A DNA stretch of 16,723 bases from NCBI GenBank assembly GCA_020345705.1, contig CP070766.1:2080218-2096940 (forward strand), in the 5' to 3' direction. Positions 9,425 through 15,416 of the stretch are shown here, in pieces. The position numbers and the translations under genes are program-made. Positions within the stretch are counted from its first letter, which is position 1; every line of letters begins with the position of its first letter. Under the pieces are notes generated by a model. It was not told where the DNA came from and did no database searches. It was given only the letters and a program-made list of their open reading frames with translations. This DNA comes from Candidatus Zixiibacteriota bacterium. GTDB taxonomy: Bacteria; Zixibacteria; MSB-5A5; GN15; PGXB01.

Positions 9425-10414
9425 CTATTGGGCAATCCCCGTGTCAAAGCCGCACTGCGTGCATTTGCCGCCACCGAGGCCAAGCACATCAATATTATAG
9501 CCGTCTCGACCAACCAGTCTTTCCCGGCATTTCGGGCAAAATGTGTCGGACTTGCCGGGCAGTCGGACATTTCCGAGATAGACGTAGTCCAATTTCTCCG
9601 AGGCGATGTCAAATGCCCGCAAGAGCCGGTCCAGCGGCGTCGGGGGATTTCTCATCTTGTGGGTGGGGTAATATGCCGAAAAATGCAGCGGTATTCGAGG
9701 CGATATAGCGGCGACAAAATCCACAAGGCGCTTGAAGTCATCATCGGAATCATTGAGATCGGTTATAACCAGATTGGTAATTTCAAGCCATACTCCGGCC
9801 TCGTGAAATTCCCTGATGTTTTCCAGAACCGGCTCCAGTTTACCCTTGCAAACAGTCTTGTAGAACTTCGGTTTCATACCTTTGAGATCAATGTTGGCGG
9901 CGTCTATTATGGGCAGAATATCCGCGAGAGGTTCGGGATTGATGTAGCCGTTGCTGACGATGACATTTCTCAGCCCGGCTTCTTTCACCAGCTTTCCGGC
10001 CTGCATGATGTACTCATACCATACGAGCGGTTCGCTGTACGTGTAGGCAACGCCGATGGAATCGTGTCTTCCGGCGATTTCGACCAAATCTTCCGGCGAA
10101 ACAAACCTGGTGGGGACTTTCCCCTGTGAAATTTCCCAGTTCTGGCAATTGTCGCAGCTGAAATTACAGCCGTTCGGCCCGGTGGAAAAAATGATGGAAC
10201 CCGGGTAGAAGTGATACAAGGGTTTTTTCTCTATTGGATCGTACGCGGCGGAAACGAGCTCGCCGAAATTATCGGTCATCATCTTCCCGTTTCTGTTATA
10301 GCGGCAACCGCATATGCCGACCTTTCCCTCGGTCAAAAGGCACTCGGCCGGGCACAGATGACAGCGCGCTTTGTTGTTTTCGAGCTTTTCAGAATAAGCC
10401 GCTTTTACAATCAT
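9425..10414 (-). CDS. amrS: AmmeMemoRadiSam-type radical SAM enzyme
   Basis: Radical S-adenosylmethionine enzyme of the PflA-like family that usually accompanies AMMECR1 and MEMO1 proteins; its reaction is not established as far as I know. It has 329 residues. The SAM-cluster motif CNFSCDNC gives Cys83, Cys87 and Cys90, the CX3CX2C pattern. An N-terminal cysteine set (RCHLCPAEC at 17-25, GICGC at 33-37) and the following YDPIEKKPLYHFYPG are typical of this subfamily. SxGxN-type SAM contacts are seen in VSNGYINPEPL, and NIDLKGMKPKFY is also characteristic. Near the C-terminus, CPKC (293-296) and CTQC (318-321) could bind a further metal. The ATG overlaps the stop of the preceding gene by four bases (ATGA), indicating translational coupling. 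Neither AMMECR1 nor MEMO1 homologues occur in the window. Confidence 0.93.
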   Translation of the reverse strand: MIVKAAYSEKLENNKARCHLCPAECLLTEGKVGICGCRYNRNGKMMTDNFGELVSAAYDPIEKKPLYHFYPGSIIFSTGPNGCNFSCDNCQNWEISQGKVPTRFVSPEDLVEIAGRHDSIGVAYTYSEPLVWYEYIMQAGKLVKEAGLRNVIVSNGYINPEPLADILPIIDAANIDLKGMKPKFYKTVCKGKLEPVLENIREFHEAGVWLEITNLVITDLNDSDDDFKRLVDFVAAISPRIPLHFSAYYPTHKMRNPPTPLDRLLRAFDIASEKLDYVYLGNVRLPGKSDTFCPKCRERLVGRDGYNIDVLGLGGGKCTQCGFDTGIAQ

Positions 10415-11991
10415 ATCTGACTCTGCATATCAATTATATATTCTACGGCTTCAAGAAGATTATCCACAATTCTTTCCGGACCCGTTTTGTTATCGCTTAT
10501 GATGTTTTCTTCGGCGCTGTGCCCGTACCCGGTCCGAACCAGAATTGCTCTGCCGCCGGTCACGTGAGCAAGATTAATGTCGGACAGTCTATCACCGACG
10601 AAGAAAGAACGAAAGGGATTAATATTATGCCTCTGGCAGGCCTTTTCAACCATCCCCGGAGAAGGTTTCCGACAGTCGCACTCGCGGGCGTACTCGGCGA
10701 TTTCGCCGTCCGGATGATGCGGACAGTACAGGATATCATCAATCCCGGCCCCGGCGGCCTCAAATATCGACCGAACGCGTTCATTCACCTGGTGAACCCG
10801 ATGCTCGGGGAAATAGCCGCGAGCCACTCCGGATTGGTTGGAAAGAACAATGACTCGATACCCGGCCCGATTGGCGGCTCTGACAGCTTCTATTGAGCCG
10901 GATTCCGGTTCCACCTCATCAGGATTATCGAGGAAATTCTTTTCCTTAATCAGGGTGCCGTCGCGGTCAACAAATATCGCTTTCCTGCCCTTGGCATTAC
11001 TCTCCAGACGCTCCGATATCACGGTCAGCATATCATCAACGGAGATTCTTTCAAAGCAATATTGCCTGTCCCGATAGCAGGCCCTTTTGCCGTGCAACGA
11101 ACACGGACGGCAGTATTCATCGACCTGCACGATTGAGTCCCCCATACCCCTCGGGGCAAAACCGAGCGTCGGGTGGGTCGGCCCGAAAAGAGCTGCGACC
11201 GGAGTCCCGACCGCCGATCCCAGGTGGCCCAGCGCGGAATCGTTGCAGATCAGCAGATCCGATTCCTCCAGAATCTCAGCCAAACTGCACAGATCGGCAT
11301 TGACCAGCGTTTTCAGTCTATCATCCGGCAATTCTCCCGGCATGTTCAGCAACTCCCTGTCGTCGTCAGTCAAGATTAAAACGACGTTAGCGGGAATCCG
11401 TTCAAATATTTCATTCACCAAAGCAATGAAGCGCTCGGAGAACCATCTCTTGGTCGGATAGGAAGCCCCCGGCGCGACCGCGATGACCGGCAAGGTTTTG
11501 CCGAAGTCCAGTGCTCGCTCGCTTTTCTTGGGCAGTTGCAGGACCGGACGCCCGGCGTAAGCTCTGGCTCCGCATTTCTCGACGGCTCTGTTGTACAGAT
11601 CAACTGTATGGGGCGGATTATGGTCTATCCTTCTCAGCCTAGTTGCCGCCAGTCTTTCAAAACGACGCTTGCCGTACTGGACTTTGATCCCGGCCGCGAT
11701 ATGACGCATCAGGTACTTGGAACGGATATTGCCGTGCAGGTCAACGGCCATGTCAAAACCGATCTGCTCGATATACTCGGCCATTCGAAAGAGCTCCCGA
11801 AAAGTGATCCTCTGCGGCAGCGGCAATACTTCATCCACTCCGGCAAAACGCTCGATCAGCCCGGCGACATACTCTCGAGTCAGGAAAAACACCTTTGAGT
11901 CGGGAAACGACAGTTTCATATTCAGGGCGGCCGGCGACGTCAGGATAACATCACCGATAGCCCCGAGCCTAATGATCAAGATCTTCTTCAT
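10411..11991 (-). CDS. Heptosyltransferase-like GT9 fused to GmhB-type heptose-bisphosphate phosphatase
   Basis: Two enzymes of LPS-core heptose metabolism in one 526-residue chain. Residues 1-335 are a glycosyltransferase family 9 domain: ILIIRLGAIGDVILTSPA with the catalytic-type Asp14, and the donor-site region ICNDSALGHLGSAVGTPVAALFGPTHP near 248-274. This family transfers heptose from ADP-heptose to lipid A-core. Residues ~336-526 are a HAD-IIIA phosphatase like GmhB: nucleophile motif DRDGT (Asp342, Asp344), SNQSG at 384-388, zinc ligands Cys423, His425, Cys438 and Cys440 with the spacing known in E. coli GmhB, then CRKP and VGDRLSD at 465-471. GmhB dephosphorylates D,D-heptose 1,7-bisphosphate on the way to ADP-heptose. 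It starts four bases after the uppP stop with no strong Shine-Dalgarno, suggesting coupling, and overlaps the next gene by four bases. The two domains are usually separate genes. Confidence 0.94.
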   Translation of the reverse strand: MKKILIIRLGAIGDVILTSPAALNMKLSFPDSKVFFLTREYVAGLIERFAGVDEVLPLPQRITFRELFRMAEYIEQIGFDMAVDLHGNIRSKYLMRHIAAGIKVQYGKRRFERLAATRLRRIDHNPPHTVDLYNRAVEKCGARAYAGRPVLQLPKKSERALDFGKTLPVIAVAPGASYPTKRWFSERFIALVNEIFERIPANVVLILTDDDRELLNMPGELPDDRLKTLVNADLCSLAEILEESDLLICNDSALGHLGSAVGTPVAALFGPTHPTLGFAPRGMGDSIVQVDEYCRPCSLHGKRACYRDRQYCFERISVDDMLTVISERLESNAKGRKAIFVDRDGTLIKEKNFLDNPDEVEPESGSIEAVRAANRAGYRVIVLSNQSGVARGYFPEHRVHQVNERVRSIFEAAGAGIDDILYCPHHPDGEIAEYARECDCRKPSPGMVEKACQRHNINPFRSFFVGDRLSDINLAHVTGGRAILVRTGYGHSAEENIISDNKTGPERIVDNLLEAVEYIIDMQSQI

Positions 11992-11995
11992 CTGT

Positions 11996-12769
11996 TCAGC
12001 TGAAATAGATTATACCGATTAGACCGACGATTACGCAATAGATACCGAAATATTTAAATTTGCCTTTTCGGATAATACTCAGCAACAAATACACGGCCAC
12101 CATACCGGCAATAAAGGAGATAACGGCACCTACGATATATTGGCCGATCAAACTGGGATTGAGATTGATGAATTCATGGGCTCTATAGATGATGGCGCCG
12201 CCTATGGCCGGGAGAAAAAGCAAAAACGAAAACTCGGCCGCTTCCACCGGCTTTACGCCGGCGAAGAGCCCGGCGGAAATCGATGTCCCCGACCGCGAAA
12301 TGCCCGGAAACAGGGCCAGCGCCTGCCCTGCACCCATGACGACGGCATTGCGTAGACTGATTTTGCCGGTTCCCCTCGGTACAACGGCGGTCAAAAGAAG
12401 TATGATCCCGGTTACCACAAGAAAAACCGCGGTCGTCAACGGCGATCCGAATGCACTAAGAATGGAGTCCTTTAGCGGCACGGCCACGATAACCAGGGGG
12501 GCGGTTCCTATGACAAGATAAAGCAACAGCTTTCTTTCAGCCTCAAGCCCCGAGACGAGAACTGATTTTATCAGGCGAAGGACTTTCTTCCGAAAATAGA
12601 TGAAAACCGACATCCAGGTACCGAAATGAACCACCAACTCAAATATAACACCGGGCATCGTGGCCCCCAGCAGATGTTCCGTCAAGACCAGATGGCCCGA
12701 TGACGAAATGGGCAGGAACTCGGTCAGCCCCTGGATCAACCCAAGAATTATGGCATCGAAATAACTCAT
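11996..12769 (-). CDS. uppP: Undecaprenyl-diphosphatase UppP (BacA family)
   Basis: Integral inner-membrane enzyme that dephosphorylates undecaprenyl diphosphate and so recycles the lipid carrier for peptidoglycan and LPS O-unit synthesis; it confers bacitracin tolerance. It has 257 residues, with about eight hydrophobic segments. The two family motifs are present: QGLTEFLPISSSGHL (Glu17, His26) and PGISRSGTS (Arg159). The ATG at 12769-12767 is chosen because it gives the canonical N-terminus MSYFDAIILGLIQGLTEF; an in-frame TTG at 12787 would add six non-conserved residues and lies inside a hairpin. The only Shine-Dalgarno-like sequence, GGAG, is embedded in the 3' arm of that hairpin. The heptosyltransferase-GmhB gene follows by four bases. 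Confidence 0.96.
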   Translation of the reverse strand: MSYFDAIILGLIQGLTEFLPISSSGHLVLTEHLLGATMPGVIFELVVHFGTWMSVFIYFRKKVLRLIKSVLVSGLEAERKLLLYLVIGTAPLVIVAVPLKDSILSAFGSPLTTAVFLVVTGIILLLTAVVPRGTGKISLRNAVVMGAGQALALFPGISRSGTSISAGLFAGVKPVEAAEFSFLLFLPAIGGAIIYRAHEFINLNPSLIGQYIVGAVISFIAGMVAVYLLLSIIRKGKFKYFGIYCVIVGLIGIIYFS

Positions 12770-12772
12770 TAT

Positions 12773-12802
12773 AAAAAGCTCCGGCAATTACTACCGAAGC
12801 TT
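12773..12802 (-). terminator. Terminator-like hairpin reaching the uppP start
   Basis: On the minus strand AAGCTTCGG (12802-12794) pairs with CCGGAGCTT (12784-12776) around a nine-base loop: nine pairs, one U-G, followed by TTTTT (12777-12773). It begins 30 nt after the stop of the small beta-barrel gene, as expected for an intrinsic terminator. However, the U-tract ends three bases before the uppP ATG, and the uppP GGAG lies in the 3' arm. It may therefore act as an attenuator or RBS-masking stem for uppP. Confidence 0.65.
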
Positions 12803-12832
12803 AGATTATGCGCCTCCGATTCATACGTGCCG

Positions 12833-13480
12833 TCAGAAAGCCCTGACTTCCAAACCGGCGAAAAGGCCGGTGTTTCCATCCAGTTGAATTTCGCCGTACA
12901 GATGCACGTCCTGAGTCAGTTCAAACTTGGTCCCCAGATTGAGGCCGGCCTGAAAATCTGAATCAGTGTAGCCATTGGAGTATTTCTCCAGCCGCATGTT
13001 AAACCGCGAGTACGGCACCAGCCTTTGTCCGGATTTGAATTTGTACGGTATCGATGCCAGCAGATTGCCGCCCAACTCCAGAACAGAGGCATACTCATAA
13101 TTGACAAACTCAATGAAACCGCCGAACGCCAGATCCAGGGGATTGTTGCGCATCGTGTCATAGTAATCCAGAAACTCATATTTGAAATCAAAGCCGACCA
13201 GCAGTTGCGGGTCGGTATCAGGGGCATCAAGATCGGAGAAACCGAACTTGACTCTGCCTTCGGTGTACTGTGAAAAGCCGTAGGTGACGGTTCCGAAAAG
13301 CGAAGTGGCCTCATCGGCAAAACCGACAAAGCCTCCGATATAGCCGGCCCCGAAACCGCAGGCATCGGCGGTTGTGAGATTGCCGGATGCAAGACCGGCT
13401 GAATGGTCGCCGTATGCCGCCGTAAACGACAGAACGATCAATAAGGTAATTGCTGCTGATATGGTTTTCCCTTTCACCAT
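12833..13480 (-). CDS. Small exported beta-barrel protein, function unknown
   Basis: Protein of 215 residues that I cannot assign to a named family. MVKGKTISAAITLLIVLSFTAAYG is a clear Sec signal peptide with likely cleavage after AYG. The mature ~190 residues show alternating polar/aromatic strands (SLFGTVTYGFSQYTEGRVKFG, QLLVGFDFKYEFLDYY, HLYGEIQLD) and a C-terminal Phe (GLEVRAF), the hallmark of outer-membrane beta-barrels recognised by BAM; about eight strands would fit. The ATG at 13480 follows GGAGG with only three bases between; the next codon is GTG (13477), which has a better six-base spacing and could be the true start. It is transcribed from its own promoter, divergently from the symporter, and a terminator-like hairpin follows. 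Confidence 0.82.
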   Translation of the reverse strand: MVKGKTISAAITLLIVLSFTAAYGDHSAGLASGNLTTADACGFGAGYIGGFVGFADEATSLFGTVTYGFSQYTEGRVKFGFSDLDAPDTDPQLLVGFDFKYEFLDYYDTMRNNPLDLAFGGFIEFVNYEYASVLELGGNLLASIPYKFKSGQRLVPYSRFNMRLEKYSNGYTDSDFQAGLNLGTKFELTQDVHLYGEIQLDGNTGLFAGLEVRAF

Positions 13481-13499
13481 AATCCTCCATGGTTAGTTG

Positions 13500-13509
13500 A
13501 CAAATTTGT
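13500..13509. promoter_or_regulatory. Palindrome at the beta-barrel gene's predicted start point
   Basis: ACAAATTTGT is a perfect 10-bp palindrome lying across the expected transcription start (about 13506) of the minus-strand promoter. Position alone suggests an operator; the binding protein is unknown. Confidence 0.35.
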
Positions 13510-13512
13510 AGA

Positions 13513-13541
13513 AAAATATCCCTCACCAAATATGGTGTCAA
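13513..13541 (-). promoter_or_regulatory. Sigma-70 promoter of the small beta-barrel gene
   Basis: Minus-strand -35 TTGACA (13541-13536, consensus) and -10 TATTTT (13518-13513, four of six) are separated by 17 bases. The start point would be near 13506, leaving a leader of about 25 nt with the GGAGG ribosome site. The same transcript, if it reads through the hairpin at 12773-12802, would supply uppP and the genes after it. Confidence 0.65.
13524..13537. promoter_or_regulatory. Inverted repeat inside the -35/-10 spacer
   Basis: CACCA-AATA-TGGTG has five-base arms lying between the -35 and -10 hexamers of the minus-strand promoter, a location that suits a repressor or a MerR-type activator. 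The repeat is seen directly; regulation is inferred. Confidence 0.4.
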
Positions 13542-13592
13542 CAAAAATTCATATGTCTGCTGTGGAAAGCAATATTGCCGAAGTCTTTTAAC

Positions 13593-13622
13593 TTGACAAG
13601 AAAAGATGCACCCAATTATAAT
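13593..13622 (+). promoter_or_regulatory. Consensus sigma-70 promoter of the symporter gene
   Basis: TTGACA (13593-13598) and TATAAT (13617-13622) are both perfect hexamers with an 18-base spacer. Transcription would begin near 13629, giving a leader of about 70 nt before the ATG at 13702. Nothing else in the 220-bp divergent gap competes with it on the plus strand. Confidence 0.85.
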
Positions 13623-13701
13623 CCGTCATTAAAGCGAATACGATTCAAATGCATGGACTTACTGATTACATTAATTCGACCACAATTTGGAGACTCATGA
13701 T

Positions 13702-15264
13702 ATGTCAGATGTAAGGCAGCGCTGGGGCACGAAGATCGGCGTCGTGCTGGCCGTAGCCGGCTCGGCGGTGGGATTGGGAAACTTCCTCCGTTTTCCGGTA
13801 CAGGCCGCCAAGAACGGCGGCGGCGCTTTTATGATTCCCTACCTGATTATTTTCGTCCTGGTCGGCATTCCGCTCGTCTGGGCCGAATGGACGGCGGGTC
13901 GCTTCGGAGGCGGCCATGGGCACTCCACGTCACCCGGAATTTTCCAGGCGCTCTGGAGGAAGAATCGATTTATCAAGTATCTCGGGATTGGCGGGATATT
14001 CGGGCCGTTTCTGATATACATGTATTATGTATATATTGAGTCGTGGTGTCTTGCGTATGCCTACTATTCAATCACCGGCCAGCTGTCGGTCATATCCGGC
14101 AGTCAGGGATTCGTCGATTTTCTGACCAACTTCCAAGGAGCGGCCACGACCGGGACGTTTGCCGGCACGGTTCCTTCCATCATTTTCTTCCTGATCACGT
14201 TTCTGTTGAACATGACCGTGACCTACTTCGGCATCCGTGGAGGAATCGAGAAACTGTGCAATATAGCGATGCCGCTGTTGCTGTTGTTCGGAATTGTCCT
14301 GGCCGTGAGAGTCATCACCTTATTTGCGCCCGATCCCTTACACCCTGACTGGAGTTCCATCAACGGCCTCGGATTCCTCTGGAATCCGGACTTCTCAGCC
14401 CTGAAGTCGGCCAAGGTCTGGATGGCGGCCGCCGGCCAGATATTCTTCACTCTGTCGGTGGGAATCGGCGTGATTCTGACATATTCGAGTTACCTGAGGA
14501 GAAAAGATGATGTCGCCCTTTCGGGACTGGCGGCCGGTTCGACAAATGAGTTCGCCGAGGTAATACTCGGCGGCTCCATCGTCATCCCGGCGGCTTTCAT
14601 CTTTTTCGGCCCCGGGGACATTGTCGAAATCGCCAATTCCGGAGCCTTTGACCTCGGCTTTGTCACCATGCCCCAGATATTCACCCAAATCCCGCTCGGC
14701 GCCATATTCAGCTTCCTCTGGTTTTTCATGCTGTTTCTGGCGGGGATAACCTCATCGGTGTCAATAGTCCAGCCGTCAGTGGCCTTTCTGGAAGATGAAT
14801 ACAACCTGACGCGCCAGAAATCGGTCCGCATCTTTGCGATTTTTGCATTTGTCCTGTGTTTTCCGGCGGTATTGTTTCTGCATCGCGGAGTTCTCGATGA
14901 TCTTGATTTCTGGGGAGGCAACTTCATTATCGTCATCAGCGCCACCATAGAGGTCATCCTGCTCGCCTGGATATTCGGAATCAATAAAGCCTGGGATGAA
15001 CTCCACACCGGAGCCAGGATAAGAGTCCCGAGAATATTCAGATTTATCATCAAGTTTATTACACCGACTATACTGCTACTGATTCTGGGGTACTACCTGG
15101 CGACGGACTGGTGGGACGTAATAGCCATGAAAGAGATCGACAGTGCCAATATTCCTTATATATTAGGAATGCGAATTGTCCTTCTGGGAGTTCTGGTGCT
15201 TTTGGCCGTTCTCATCTTGATTGCATGGCGAAGGCGCGGTAAGAGAGAATATCAAAAAGGGTAA
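13702..15264 (+). CDS. LeuT-type sodium:amino-acid symporter (NSS/SNF family)
   Basis: Inner-membrane Na+-coupled transporter of the neurotransmitter:sodium symporter family, most like bacterial LeuT. It has 520 residues and about 12 membrane helices. TM1 carries GSAVGLGNFLRFPVQAA; residues Gly20, Ala22, Val23 and Asn27 coincide in number with the LeuT sodium ligands. TM6 has FFTLSVGIG (LeuT Thr254/Ser256 equivalents), TM7 has NEFAEVILGGS with the Asn286 and Glu290 equivalents, and TM8 has AGITSSVSI with the Na2-site Ala-Thr-Ser. The Glu at the Glu290 position predicts chloride independence. In the substrate pocket LeuT Val104 and Phe259 appear as Ile, so leucine itself is not assured. The ATG at 13702 with GGAG nine bases upstream is preferred to an in-frame TTG at 13687. 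A MetS-type small gene follows by six bases, which points to methionine or another neutral amino acid. Confidence 0.96.
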   Translation: MSDVRQRWGTKIGVVLAVAGSAVGLGNFLRFPVQAAKNGGGAFMIPYLIIFVLVGIPLVWAEWTAGRFGGGHGHSTSPGIFQALWRKNRFIKYLGIGGIFGPFLIYMYYVYIESWCLAYAYYSITGQLSVISGSQGFVDFLTNFQGAATTGTFAGTVPSIIFFLITFLLNMTVTYFGIRGGIEKLCNIAMPLLLLFGIVLAVRVITLFAPDPLHPDWSSINGLGFLWNPDFSALKSAKVWMAAAGQIFFTLSVGIGVILTYSSYLRRKDDVALSGLAAGSTNEFAEVILGGSIVIPAAFIFFGPGDIVEIANSGAFDLGFVTMPQIFTQIPLGAIFSFLWFFMLFLAGITSSVSIVQPSVAFLEDEYNLTRQKSVRIFAIFAFVLCFPAVLFLHRGVLDDLDFWGGNFIIVISATIEVILLAWIFGINKAWDELHTGARIRVPRIFRFIIKFITPTILLLILGYYLATDWWDVIAMKEIDSANIPYILGMRIVLLGVLVLLAVLILIAWRRRGKREYQKG

Positions 15265-15270
15265 ATAAAT

Positions 15271-15405
15271 ATGACTACCGGCGGTTGGATATTTCTCATT
15301 TTATCTTGGGGAGTGATTCTATCCCTGGTGCTCTTCTGCTATTCAAAGATTATTTCTGACAAAGAAGATACACCCGGGGAGGATCCTTATCCGCGAGTTA
15401 AGTAA
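15271..15405 (+). CDS. MetS-type small subunit of the NSS transporter
   Basis: A 44-residue protein: MTTGGWIFLILSWGVILSLV, then a few residues and a charged tail (KIISDKEDTPGED) ending PYPRVK. It has one membrane helix (about residues 5-25) with two Trp, and an acidic cytosolic tail. This is the plan of the MetS family, short proteins encoded directly after NSS transporters; in Corynebacterium glutamicum MetS is needed with MetP for methionine uptake. The ATG lies six bases after the symporter stop, with AAGGG about 9 nt upstream, so the two should be one transcription unit. Because of its size this gene is easily missed in annotation. The match is by architecture and position, not by alignment. 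Confidence 0.85.
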   Translation: MTTGGWIFLILSWGVILSLVLFCYSKIISDKEDTPGEDPYPRVK

Positions 15406-15413
15406 GCGGTTTT
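15391..15413 (+). terminator. Weak terminator candidate at the metS end
   Basis: CCGC (15391-15394) can pair with GCGG (15406-15409) around an 11-base loop, followed by TTTT. The stem overlaps the last metS codons and has only four pairs, so it would be inefficient. The convergent regulator gene begins its stop at 15417, and no other 3' signal is visible in the 11-bp gap. Confidence 0.25.
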
Positions 15414-15416
15414 GAA

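Noticed and set aside
9404..10896. Long plus-strand frames (up to 241 codons) opposite the radical SAM and GT9-GmhB genes
   Set aside because: The sense-strand products have clear catalytic motifs; the antisense frames show none and are composition artefacts.
13497..13502. A second plus-strand TTGACA
   Set aside because: No -10-like hexamer follows at 16-18 bases (CCCTCA at 17), so it is not called as a promoter.
13563..13578. Sigma-54-like TGG...TTGC upstream of the symporter
   Set aside because: The GG-to-GC spacing is 11 rather than the required 10, and a perfect sigma-70 promoter lies just downstream.
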